This document shows, piece by piece, positions 53,487 through 61,792 of a stretch of 64,000 nucleotides of DNA. Within the stretch, counting starts at the first letter, position 1. Each line of letters opens with the position of its first letter. A program made the translations under genes and the position numbers. The notes beneath the pieces were generated by a model that saw nothing but the letters and a program-made list of their open reading frames with translations, had not been told where the DNA came from and ran no database searches. The stretch spans positions 53,456 through 117,455 of the forward strand of contig CAZDCK010000005.1 in NCBI GenBank assembly GCA_964503965.1. The letters are read 5' to 3'. The DNA is from Eutrophocola sp964503965. Its GTDB lineage: Bacteria > Pseudomonadota > Gammaproteobacteria > Pseudomonadales > Pseudohongiellaceae.

Positions 53487-55712
53487 ATGTCTGACAATCC
53501 AACTATTATTTATACCCTGACCGACGAAGCTCCAGCGCTGGCCACCTATTCATTACTCCCCATAGTCAAGGCCTATACCGGAACTGCTGACATAAACATC
53601 GAGACCAGAGACATCTCACTGGCCGGCCGTATCATAGCGGTTTTCCCCGACTATCTGCCTGAAGAGCAGCGCCAGTCCGACGACCTCGCCTACCTGGGGA
53701 ATCTTGCCCTTAAACCGGAAGCCAATATCATCAAGCTACCCAATATAAGTGCGTCTCTTCCCCAGATGAATGCCACCATCAGGGAACTGCAGGAGAAAGG
53801 ATATCCATTACCCGATTATCCGGAAAACCCTGCCAATGATGAGGAAAAAGATATCAAGGAACGTTATGACAGGGTCAAGGGAAGTGCTGTAAACCCGGTG
53901 TTGCGTGAAGGAAATTCCGACAGGCGTGCTCCTGGAGCCGTCAAGCAATTCGCCCGACAGAATCCGCATTCCATGGGAGAGTGGAGTTCGGATTCAAAAA
54001 CACGTGTCGCCCATATGGAAGACGGGGATTTCTTTGGCAGTGAGCAGTCAACTACACTGCAACATGAAGATACATACAAAATCGTTTTTACGGATGATGA
54101 TGGCCAGGAAACTGTTCTGCGCGATGAAGCCCCCCTGCTCGCAGGCGAGGTTATTGATGCTTGTGTAATGCGCAGCAAAGCACTTCGTGAGTTTCTTGAA
54201 ACTGCTATTCAGGATGCCAAGGACAGCGGAGTGTTGTTATCACTCCACCTGAAAGCCACCATGATGAAAGTCTCGGACCCGATTCTTTTCGGGCACGCTG
54301 TCTCCGTCTTTTTCAGTGATGTCTTCGAAAAACATGCTGATACCTTCGCTGAACTGGGTGCCAACCCCAATAATGGCTTTGGTTCCGTCCTGTCACTACT
54401 CGATAATCTGCCAGCTGAAAAGAAAGCCGAAATCGAACAGGACATCCAGTCATGTTATGAGAGTCGCCCTCCCCTGGCCATGGTCAATTCAGACCGGGGA
54501 ATCACCAACCTTCATGTACCTAGTGATGTGATTATCGATGCCTCCATGCCGGCAGCCATTCGCTCCTCCGGCAAAATGTGGGGTCCTGACGGGGAACTCC
54601 ACGACACGCTCGCCATCATTCCAGATCGCTGCTATGCAGATGTTTACCAGGAAACTATCGACTTTTGTAAAAAACATGGCGCGTTTGACCCCAGGACTAT
54701 GGGCTCAGTACCTAATGTCGGTCTGATGGCGCAAAAAGCTGAAGAGTATGGTTCACACGATAAAACCTTTGAAATAAGTGGCAGGGGACGTGTGCAGGTC
54801 CTCAACAGTAAAGGCGAAGCCATGCTATCCCATGATGTTGATGCAGGGGATATCTGGCGTATGTGTCAGGTGAAGGACGCTCCTGTCCAGGACTGGGTCA
54901 AACTGGCTGTTAACCGTGCACGGGCTACAGGCAATCCGACGATCTTCTGGCTGAACCCTGACCGCGCCCATGATTCCCAATTGATCAAAAAAGTAACAAC
55001 CTATCTTAAGGACCATGATACTGATGGCCTTGAGATACGCATCATGTCACCTGTGGAAGCAACCCGTTTCTCGCTGGAGCGCATGAAGGAAGGTAAGGAC
55101 ACTATCTCGGTCACAGGTAATGTACTCAGGGACTATCTGACAGACCTTTTCCCCATCCTCGAGTTGGGTACCAGCGCTAAAATGCTGTCAATTGTTCCCC
55201 TGATGAATGGTGGCAGTATGTTTGAAACTGGTGCCGGTGGATCTGCGCCAAAACATGTGCAGCAATTCCAGGCAGAAAATCACCTGCGCTGGGATTCCCT
55301 GGGAGAGTTCCTGGCACTGGCAGCATCACTGGAACACCTTGGAGAGTCTACCCACAATGACAAGGCCACTGTACTCGCCAAGGCACTGGATGAGGCCACT
55401 GGTAAATTATTGATAGAAAACAAAAGTCCTTCAAGAAAAGTGGGTGAGCTGGATAATCGTGGCAGCCATTTCTACCTTGCCCTGTACTGGGCCCAGGCCC
55501 TGGCTGCCCAGAACGACAACAGTGAATTGAGAACTGTCTTTAGCAGTATTGCTGAGTCCATGACGGCCAATGAGAAAACTATCGTAGATGAACTGAACAG
55601 GATACAGGGACAAGCCGTTGAATTGGGCGGGTATTACAAACCCGACCCAGCTAAATGTGCCAGTGCCATGTGCCCCAGCCAGCTACTCAATGACACGCTG
55701 GCTGCAATCTAA
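53487..55712 (+). CDS. icd: NADP-dependent isocitrate dehydrogenase, monomeric type
   Basis: 741 aa, the size of the monomeric IDH (IDH-II) rather than the 416-aa dimeric enzyme. It oxidises isocitrate to 2-oxoglutarate with NADP in the TCA cycle. Seen: YTLTDEAPALATYSLLPIVK at the N-terminus, KLPNISASLPQMNATIRELQ, VLREGNSDRRAP, the SMGEWSSDSKTRVAHM block, DRCYADVYQETIDFC and ETGAGGSAPKHVQQFQAENH. The supply of 2-oxoglutarate feeds the GdhA reaction encoded elsewhere in the window. Confidence 0.97.
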   Translation: MSDNPTIIYTLTDEAPALATYSLLPIVKAYTGTADINIETRDISLAGRIIAVFPDYLPEEQRQSDDLAYLGNLALKPEANIIKLPNISASLPQMNATIRELQEKGYPLPDYPENPANDEEKDIKERYDRVKGSAVNPVLREGNSDRRAPGAVKQFARQNPHSMGEWSSDSKTRVAHMEDGDFFGSEQSTTLQHEDTYKIVFTDDDGQETVLRDEAPLLAGEVIDACVMRSKALREFLETAIQDAKDSGVLLSLHLKATMMKVSDPILFGHAVSVFFSDVFEKHADTFAELGANPNNGFGSVLSLLDNLPAEKKAEIEQDIQSCYESRPPLAMVNSDRGITNLHVPSDVIIDASMPAAIRSSGKMWGPDGELHDTLAIIPDRCYADVYQETIDFCKKHGAFDPRTMGSVPNVGLMAQKAEEYGSHDKTFEISGRGRVQVLNSKGEAMLSHDVDAGDIWRMCQVKDAPVQDWVKLAVNRARATGNPTIFWLNPDRAHDSQLIKKVTTYLKDHDTDGLEIRIMSPVEATRFSLERMKEGKDTISVTGNVLRDYLTDLFPILELGTSAKMLSIVPLMNGGSMFETGAGGSAPKHVQQFQAENHLRWDSLGEFLALAASLEHLGESTHNDKATVLAKALDEATGKLLIENKSPSRKVGELDNRGSHFYLALYWAQALAAQNDNSELRTVFSSIAESMTANEKTIVDELNRIQGQAVELGGYYKPDPAKCASAMCPSQLLNDTLAAI

Positions 55713-55727
55713 TGACCAGTCATTGAT

Positions 55728-55758
55728 AAAAAATACCGGGAATTACCCGGTATTTTTT
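55728..55758. terminator. Bidirectional terminator between icd and the methyltransferase
   Basis: AAAAAATACCGGG pairs with CCCGGTATTTTTT around AATTA, a 13-bp symmetric stem with A/T flanks, 16 bases after the icd stop. It serves the convergent methyltransferase gene as well. Confidence 0.93.
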
Positions 55759-55774
55759 GCTCTATTGTTTAAGA

Positions 55775-56512
55775 TTAACGATATGGCTTACTGAAAACAA
55801 GAACCGCCCTGGCAGTCTGGCCACGGACACTGAATACAGCCACACTGCGATCATCATTCGGGTTGTCCAGCAAGTTACTGTCCGAATCCAGCACAAAGCC
55901 GGCAGAAGTCACTTCATCAATGATCACATCCTTACCGATAGGTGGATATTGCCTGAATCACGCCATTCCGTCCCCTCTTCTGCCAGATGATCAATAAGCA
56001 AGTATTTCCCCCCAGGGCGAAGAGCTGCAAACACGCTATCATTAAAAGCATCAGTATCCACCCCGAAACTCTGAAAATCATGATAGGAAAGCACATTGTA
56101 GACAGCATCCAGGTTTGACGGGAAATCGATGTCGTTATAATCAACAATGGTGCACTCAGCATTGTCATGGGCATCAGCAAATGCCTGGCCTGCTTTACCG
56201 GAATTACCGTCCTGAAAAGATGCCAATAAAGGTAGATCATACATTTCCAATTTTCCGGCAGGTCCAATGGCGTTGACGAGAATTTCTGTATAGTACTGGC
56301 CGAAGGTAGATATTTCAGCCACATGGTCGCCCTCATTCAGGTCCGCAAGAGTCAGAATCTCAGCGGGCTTTCTACCAGCATCCCGGACAACCTGATTTTC
56401 AGATCTTGATGTAGATTCAACGGCATTCCTGATATGCGCAGGCGTATTTTCAGGAACTGTATATCCTTGTGCCAGTACGCAAACAGACAAATGGTTTCAG
56501 TAGGATTTTCAT
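55775..56512 (-). pseudogene. Exported class I SAM-dependent methyltransferase-like protein, two frameshifts
   Basis: The central frame (56490 down to 55924) encodes LTLADLNEGDHVAEISTFGQ, YYTEILVNAIGPAGKLEMYD, a NVLSYHDFQSFG region and LRPGGKYLLIDHLAEEGTEW, the layout of the COG4798-type predicted methyltransferases. Two single-base problems break it. At the C-terminal side one base is missing between 55940 and 55941; inserting it gives GNIH(R)IGKDVIIDEVTSAGF and carries on to TAA at 55775. At the N-terminus the natural ATG (56512, start of a signal peptide MKILLKP) is one base out of frame with the rest, next to a TTT run. It is adjacent to a scaffold gap, so assembly errors are as likely as true decay. 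Confidence 0.75.
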
Positions 56513-56537
56513 TGATTCACCTTGTAAAAACATAGTC

Positions 56538-56592
56538 AAAAAAAAGGGCTTACGATTGTAAGCCCTATTCATGACAAGTTGAAAGAAGCCTT
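56538..56592 (+). repeat. 55-bp direct duplicate, left copy (assembly overlap)
   Basis: Identical over 55 bases to 56693-56747 on the other side of a run of exactly 100 N. It contains the htpG terminator hairpin. It is probably the same DNA placed twice by the scaffolder. Confidence 0.9.
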
Positions 56593-56692
56593 NNNNNNNN
56601 NNNNNNNNNNNNNNNNNNNNNNNNNNNNNNNNNNNNNNNNNNNNNNNNNNNNNNNNNNNNNNNNNNNNNNNNNNNNNNNNNNNNNNNNNNNN
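56593..56692. other. Scaffold gap of exactly 100 N
   Basis: A fixed-length filler. Because the flanks repeat each other for 55 bp, the real distance is probably about zero or slightly negative, not 100 bp. Confidence 0.97.
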
Positions 56693-56720
56693 AAAAAAAA
56701 GGGCTTACGATTGTAAGCCC
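56693..56720 (-). terminator. Intrinsic terminator of htpG
   Basis: On the minus strand GGGCTTAC, loop AATC, GTAAGCCC (8-bp perfect stem) followed by eight T. It lies 33 bases after the htpG stop. The same element appears at 56538-56565 because of the duplicated flank. Confidence 0.93.
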
Positions 56721-56752
56721 TATTCATGACAAGTTGAAAGAAGCCTTTTCCG

Positions 56753-58675
56753 CTACTGGCTTAAATCCAGGAGAAGTCTGTTAAGGCGGTGAATGTAACT
56801 GGCCGGATCGTCAAGCTGACCTCCTTCTGCCAGGCTTGCCTGGTCAAAAAGAATTGATGCCAGGTCGTTGAAGCGGTCTTCGTCTGACTCCTTGTCCAAT
56901 TTGGAGACAAGTGGGTGCTCCGGGTTAATTTCAAAAATTGGCTTGAACTCCGGCATAGCCTGACCAGCGGCTTCCATAATCTTGCGCATCTGTGCTCCCA
57001 TATCATGCTCCGAAATGGAAAGACATGCTGGTGACTCAGTGAGCCTGTTCGTTGTTCTGACTTCTGAAACGCGATCACCCAGAGACTCTTTCAAACGATT
57101 GAGCAGGGGTTCAGCATTTTTGTCAGCTTCTTCCTGCTGCTTCTTGTCTTCTTCAGTATCCAGTTTACCGAGATCAAGCTCACCACGAGTAACGTCCTGG
57201 AACTGCTTACCATCGAATTCAGTCAGATGGCTGATAAACCATTCATCGACCCTGTCTGATAATAACAACACTTCAATGCCTTTCTTCCTGAATACTTCAA
57301 GATGTGGGCTGTTTCTAGCCGTGTTGTGGGAGTCGGCTGCAATATAAAAGATTTTTTCCTGACCATCCTGCATGCGAGAAACATAGTCTTCCAGAGACTG
57401 ATTCTGAGTGGCTTCATTAGTATGGGTAGTTGAAAATAGCAGCAACTTGGCAATTTTTTCCCTGTTAGCATAATCTTCAGCAGGTCCTTCCTTGAGAACC
57501 TGGCCAAACTCATCCCAGAATTTCTGATAGGTTTCGGCATTTTTCTTTTTCAGCTTGCCAAGCATGTCAAGCACACGTTTCGTGAGTGCACTCTTCATGG
57601 AATCTACTGCAGGATCCTGCTGCAGGATTTCACGACTGACATTTAATGAAATATCGTTTGAATCGATAACACCTTTGACGAATCTCAAATAGAGTGGAAG
57701 GAACTGTTCTGCATCATCCATGATAAAGACACGTTGCACATAGAGTTTCAGTCCACGTGCCGCATCACGGTTCCACAGGTCAAATGGTGCTTTACAGGGA
57801 AGATAAAGAAGACTGGTATATTCCAGCTTACCCTCGACCTTGTTATGACTCCAGTCTATGGGATCTTCAAAGTCATGACTGATATGTTTGTAGAATTCCT
57901 TGTATTCATCGTCATTCAGCTCGTTCCTTGGGCGCGTCCAGAGAGCCTTGGCTGAATTGACCGCTTCATATTCAGGTGCTGATTCTTTTTTATCCTTGCC
58001 CTCTTCATCCGCACTAGCTGGCAGCTCATCCTTTAGCATCATGACAGGAATTGAAATATGATCTGCATATTTCCTGGCAATACTTCTCAGACGATAACTT
58101 TCTGCAAAGGAATACTCCTCTTTTTTAAGATGCAGAATGATGGTGGTGCCACGTTGCGTTTTTTCTACAGGCTCTACTACGAAATCCGATTCTCCGCCGG
58201 ACTGCCATCTGACACCATTTTCAGGGGGTTCTCCCGCTTTGCGTGAAAAAACCTCAACTTTGTCAGCTACAATAAATGCGGAATAAAAGCCGACACCAAA
58301 TTGACCAATAAGCTGTGAGTCTTTCTTTTCATCACCTGTTAGAGATTCCAGAAACTGGGCCGTTCCTGATTTCGCAATAGTCCCAAGATGCTCGACAACA
58401 TCATCCCGATTCATCCCGATACCATTGTCAGCAATTGTGATGGTGTGATTCTCCGGGTCAAAATCAATCGTGATTTTCAAATCCGGGTCATCTTCCAGTA
58501 ACTCAGGTTTGTCCAGCGAGGAAAATCGCAGCTTATCAGCTGCATCAGATGCATTCGAAATAAGTTCTCGTAAAAATATCTCCTTGTTGCTGTACAAGGA
58601 ATGGATCATCAGGTGAAGCAGTTGCTTGGCTTCTGTCTGGAACCCCAGAGTCTCTTTTTTTGCTTGTGCGCCCAT
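56753..58675 (-). CDS. htpG: Chaperone HtpG (Hsp90)
   Basis: 640 aa from the ATG at 58675, with AGGGGAG nine bases upstream; the frame stays open to 58756, but the added 27 residues cross the promoter. ATP-dependent cytosolic Hsp90. The GHKL ATPase site shows ELISNASDAADKLRF (37 onward), ITIADNGIGMNRDDV and GQFGVGFYSAFIVAD. The middle domain has VFIMDDAEQFLPLYLRFVKG and the C-terminal dimerisation domain is complete. A sigma-32 promoter lies immediately upstream. Confidence 0.98.
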   Translation of the reverse strand: MGAQAKKETLGFQTEAKQLLHLMIHSLYSNKEIFLRELISNASDAADKLRFSSLDKPELLEDDPDLKITIDFDPENHTITIADNGIGMNRDDVVEHLGTIAKSGTAQFLESLTGDEKKDSQLIGQFGVGFYSAFIVADKVEVFSRKAGEPPENGVRWQSGGESDFVVEPVEKTQRGTTIILHLKKEEYSFAESYRLRSIARKYADHISIPVMMLKDELPASADEEGKDKKESAPEYEAVNSAKALWTRPRNELNDDEYKEFYKHISHDFEDPIDWSHNKVEGKLEYTSLLYLPCKAPFDLWNRDAARGLKLYVQRVFIMDDAEQFLPLYLRFVKGVIDSNDISLNVSREILQQDPAVDSMKSALTKRVLDMLGKLKKKNAETYQKFWDEFGQVLKEGPAEDYANREKIAKLLLFSTTHTNEATQNQSLEDYVSRMQDGQEKIFYIAADSHNTARNSPHLEVFRKKGIEVLLLSDRVDEWFISHLTEFDGKQFQDVTRGELDLGKLDTEEDKKQQEEADKNAEPLLNRLKESLGDRVSEVRTTNRLTESPACLSISEHDMGAQMRKIMEAAGQAMPEFKPIFEINPEHPLVSKLDKESDEDRFNDLASILFDQASLAEGGQLDDPASYIHRLNRLLLDLSQ

Positions 58676-58710
58676 AAATTCTGGCTCCCCTTTGAAATTG
58701 AATAACGCCA

Positions 58711-58741
58711 TTAAGATGGGGCCCAAATTACGTTTTTCAAG
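58711..58741 (-). promoter_or_regulatory. Sigma-32 (heat-shock) promoter of htpG
   Basis: On the minus strand: -35 CTTGAAA (58735-58741), 13-nt spacer, -10 CCCCATCTTAA (58711-58721). Both boxes match the RpoH consensus CTTGAAA / CCCCATnT exactly. It is 36 bases upstream of the htpG ATG. Confidence 0.92.
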
Positions 58742-58742
58742 T

Positions 58743-58767
58743 AAAAAAAAACGCATCCGGAGATGCG
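58743..58767 (-). terminator. Terminator of the TonB2-type operon
   Basis: On the minus strand CGCATC, loop TCCG, GATGCG, followed by nine T. It lies 49 bases after the stop of the TPR gene and directly precedes the htpG -35 box, so heat-shock and TonB transcripts are separated. Confidence 0.9.
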
Positions 58768-58815
58768 CTTCTACTACTTACTGCTTTATCGTTATTATTA
58801 TTAATATGATCGGTG

Positions 58816-60171
58816 TTACCTGAAATATTCAGCCAGATCCCGACGTTGACGCTGGAGTGTTTCATAACGCTCCTTCTCTCGAGTCAGGACAGTAACCCAG
58901 GTCTGAGCTGTATCTTCACTACGCTCATCCCGAGCCGCAGCACGGGCTGCCTCGATACCTTCGTCATATCGATTCAATTCCATGTAGCAGCGTGCAACAG
59001 AGAGATTTGCCTGGTCAGGACGTTCCAGCCCGCCTTTTTCAAAAGCATTGTTGAAAGCTTCTACACACTTGCCAAATTCAGACATGGTGGAATAGATACG
59101 TCCGAGCCTGGCATAGTTTTCACCATCTTCTGACATGGCCGCAGCTCTTTCCAGGGGAATTGCAGCTTTCGCATCTTCTCTGGCAATCTGGTAACAGGTT
59201 GACAGAAAAGAAAGATTTCCTTCATCTTCTTCAATGATTCCGGCATCCATACCTTCCTGCATTACCCTGGCACAGCCATAAGGATAATCATTATTGTATA
59301 ACTGGGCAGCAAAGTTGATCAGTTGTGAATCTGAATCCAGGTTACTCAGGGCATAGTTTACGTAGTATGACTGTGCCTGTTCCTGAAACCGCTCAATCTG
59401 CCCGAGAACGGCAGGTAAAAGTACCCAGTCATCAGCTTCATTGAACAGAACGATAGACTCACGAAGTACATCATGTGCTTTTTCATAGTCTTCAACGTTG
59501 AAGTACAACGCCCTGAGCAGGTCAAAGGTATTCTTTGGAATAACTTCACCCTTGTTACGCAGGATCTCCATATTCTGCAGTATGTACGGAATGGACTCAT
59601 TGTATTCTTCAAGCTGGTAGTGAGCCGTCCCTATACGGAAATAGACATCATCATTAGGTTCCAGTGCTATTTCGTTATATTCGGAAAATTCCGCAATCGC
59701 TTCACGGAACTGTTCCTGAATATAGTACAGGGATCCAAGATAGAACAAAGTCTGCTCAAGCTGCTCCTGAGTCAGGTTTGGAAGCTCCATAATCTGCTGA
59801 TAGGCATTAATTGCCTCATCATACTGTTCCTGAACCTGGTAGATATTGGCATAGAACTGCCACATGACAAATTTTTCCCTGTCATTCAGGCGATCCCTGT
59901 CAAAATCCTCTTTAATCTCACCCAGTATTTCCAGCGCCTCATCATACTGTTCCATATCACGCAGTTCCATGACTTCATTGATACGGGTAAATACGCGTCG
60001 ACCAAGTGTCTGTGAAGAGCGCGCTTCAGGTGGCGCACGCCTACCATCCTCATCTTCATCTGCAGCAATTGCCTGCTGATTGAACAGACCAACACTGCTG
60101 GTCATGGTCACAACTATCAGCATTGTCTTGCCGAAGCCAAGCAGACATTTAGGAAAATTTATATATTTCAT
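58816..60171 (-). CDS. TPR-repeat periplasmic protein of the TonB2-type cluster
   Basis: 451 aa. Signal peptide (about 1-36, ending AIA-AD), a short acidic stretch, then tetratricopeptide repeats through almost the whole length, for example YDEALEILGEIKEDFDRD, YDEAINAYQQIMELP, FREAIAEFSEYNEIAL and RYDEGIEAARAAARDE. TPR proteins of this type accompany the TonB2/TtpC systems of marine gammaproteobacteria and probably bind a complex partner in the periplasm; the exact role is unknown. It is the last gene of the operon, 16 bp after tonB. Confidence 0.85.
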   Translation of the reverse strand: MKYINFPKCLLGFGKTMLIVVTMTSSVGLFNQQAIAADEDEDGRRAPPEARSSQTLGRRVFTRINEVMELRDMEQYDEALEILGEIKEDFDRDRLNDREKFVMWQFYANIYQVQEQYDEAINAYQQIMELPNLTQEQLEQTLFYLGSLYYIQEQFREAIAEFSEYNEIALEPNDDVYFRIGTAHYQLEEYNESIPYILQNMEILRNKGEVIPKNTFDLLRALYFNVEDYEKAHDVLRESIVLFNEADDWVLLPAVLGQIERFQEQAQSYYVNYALSNLDSDSQLINFAAQLYNNDYPYGCARVMQEGMDAGIIEEDEGNLSFLSTCYQIAREDAKAAIPLERAAAMSEDGENYARLGRIYSTMSEFGKCVEAFNNAFEKGGLERPDQANLSVARCYMELNRYDEGIEAARAAARDERSEDTAQTWVTVLTREKERYETLQRQRRDLAEYFR

Positions 60172-60187
60172 AAATACTCTCTCTTGA

Positions 60188-60802
60188 TTAGTCTGCCAGG
60201 TTATAGCGGAAAAGGTATCTTACACCCGGTACGGCAACTGGCTGACCGTCTTCAACAGCAGCGTTGAATTTGAAACGGGAAACAGCACGACGTGATGAAG
60301 AATCAAAAATACGTTCTGGATCAGCATCCACAATTTGGATGGAGTCCGGATCGACAGTTCCCTGGGCAGTCACGGTGAATGAAACCAGACACCATCCTTC
60401 AATTCCCCTTGAAGCCGCTCGCTGTGGATACTGCGGTTCAATGGTTACAATAGGCAGCATCTCTGAATCACTGGCGGAAATGGAGGCCGAATTTTCCAGC
60501 CCACCCATATCTACCTCAACACGGGAAATATTCAGACCTTCACCGGTAGGCGCATCAAGAGCAATATCCGGTTCCGGCAGATCAGGAATCTCTTCGGGAA
60601 CATCAGGCTCCTCAGGTTTCGGTTCCTGTCGCTGAACTTCCAGTTCTATTTCAGGCATCGTGATATCGGCAATTTTCCTTGCTTCTGTTCTCTCTGGCTC
60701 AGTCTGGTCCATGGAGATCAGGAATTGCATCAGGAAAAAAAGACCGAATGTCACGGCTGAGGCAAAAACAATCGCAAATCCAATATTGAACAATCTGATC
60801 AT
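60188..60802 (-). CDS. TonB-family energy transducer
   Basis: 204 aa. N-terminal signal anchor (about 8-28, GFAIVFASAVTFGLFFLMQF), a proline/glutamate-rich periplasm-spanning linker (EPKPEEPDVPEEIPDLPEPD at about 61-80), and a C-terminal TonB domain (about 125-204: YPQRAASRGIEGWCLVSFTV, SRRAVSRFKFNAA). The short linker, with no lysine-proline repeats, fits TonB2 rather than E. coli TonB1. It transmits proton-motive energy from ExbB/ExbD to outer-membrane receptors for iron chelates or vitamin B12. Confidence 0.92.
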   Translation of the reverse strand: MIRLFNIGFAIVFASAVTFGLFFLMQFLISMDQTEPERTEARKIADITMPEIELEVQRQEPKPEEPDVPEEIPDLPEPDIALDAPTGEGLNISRVEVDMGGLENSASISASDSEMLPIVTIEPQYPQRAASRGIEGWCLVSFTVTAQGTVDPDSIQIVDADPERIFDSSSRRAVSRFKFNAAVEDGQPVAVPGVRYLFRYNLAD

Positions 60803-60805
60803 GAT

Positions 60806-61210
60806 TTAATCCTCTGCAGCTATCTGAATATTAGGTGCTTCAGCTTCTCTGGCTGCGTTCATAATCGTAAGCACAAACTCATTTGGCGCATCCTGGTCGG
60901 CCTGAATAACAACAGTCGCATTAGGTGTTTCCGCCAAGCGTTGCTCAATTCGCAGCCGCATATTTCTGGGAGGAATAATATCCCCGTCCATCCACATTTC
61001 ACCGACAGGTGAGATGGCTATTAATATAGGCTCACCGGATGTTGGTTCTACCGTGGACGCCTCCGGATAATTCACCTCATATCCGGCTTCTTTAACAAAT
61101 ACAGAAGTTACAATGAAGAAGATCAGCAGGATAAACACCACATCCAGCATGGGAGTCAGGTCAATTTCACCTGCCTGTTCTTCTTCTTTCTGTCTGGCAA
61201 TACCTTTCAT
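60806..61210 (-). CDS. ExbD-family biopolymer transporter
   Basis: 134 aa. It shows the essential membrane aspartate in IDLTPMLDVVFILLIFFIVT (about 18-37) and the ExbD periplasmic domain (NATVVIQADQDAPNEFVLTI). It couples proton flow to TonB movement. It is 3 bp after the TonB gene start side and 11 bp from the ExbB gene, clearly in one operon. Confidence 0.93.
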   Translation of the reverse strand: MKGIARQKEEEQAGEIDLTPMLDVVFILLIFFIVTSVFVKEAGYEVNYPEASTVEPTSGEPILIAISPVGEMWMDGDIIPPRNMRLRIEQRLAETPNATVVIQADQDAPNEFVLTIMNAAREAEAPNIQIAAED

Positions 61211-61221
61211 AACATATCCTG

Positions 61222-61752
61222 TTAGGCGTGCTGGATCTCAAGGTGATCTTCCAGCAGTTGCAGTTCCCGGTTTGTTCTCACTTTAAGAATGTTACTGGCA
61301 AAAATACCTGACAGTGCACCAACCATTCCGGCCATTGTCGGGATTGTTGCCTGGGCGACACCTCCAGACATTTGCTTGGCATCACCACCGCCGGTAACAG
61401 CCATCACGTAGAACACCTCTATCATTCCGGTTACGGTACCCAGAAGACCAAACAGAGGACAGACAACAACCAGCACCTCAATGATTGGCAAGGTTGATCT
61501 CAGGTCAAGTGTCACACGTGAGATCAGTTCTGTACGGATAGCATGGGCAGTCCAGGATTTTTTGTCTTTCCTGGACTCCCATTCTGACAGGGCATTAACA
61601 ACATTCTTCTTGTGGACAGTGCTCAGAAACCAGAAGCGCTCAATCATCAGGCTCCACTTCACAAAGAGCAAGATCGCGATGAGATTGAGAACGGGGCCAC
61701 CTCGTTCCATAAAAACATCGATGGCCTCGAAACTTTCACTTAAAAAACCCAT
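61222..61752 (-). CDS. ExbB-type MotA/TolQ/ExbB proton channel protein
   Basis: 176 aa with three membrane helices (about 16-36, 92-118 and 136-160). The conserved proton-channel region reads LFGLLGTVTGMIEVFYVMAV, followed by GGVAQATIPTMAGMVGALSG. It forms the pentameric stator with ExbD. It is the shorter of two ExbB-like proteins in this operon and corresponds to ExbB2. Confidence 0.92.
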   Translation of the reverse strand: MGFLSESFEAIDVFMERGGPVLNLIAILLFVKWSLMIERFWFLSTVHKKNVVNALSEWESRKDKKSWTAHAIRTELISRVTLDLRSTLPIIEVLVVVCPLFGLLGTVTGMIEVFYVMAVTGGGDAKQMSGGVAQATIPTMAGMVGALSGIFASNILKVRTNRELQLLEDHLEIQHA

Positions 61753-61792
61753 AAGCTAAATCTCCAGCTTAATTAATTGCTTTCTTTATAGC

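Noticed and set aside
56538..56747. 55-bp direct repeat as a mobile-element target duplication or CRISPR remnant
   Set aside because: Too long for a target-site duplication, contains the htpG terminator, and flanks exactly 100 N; an assembly overlap explains it.
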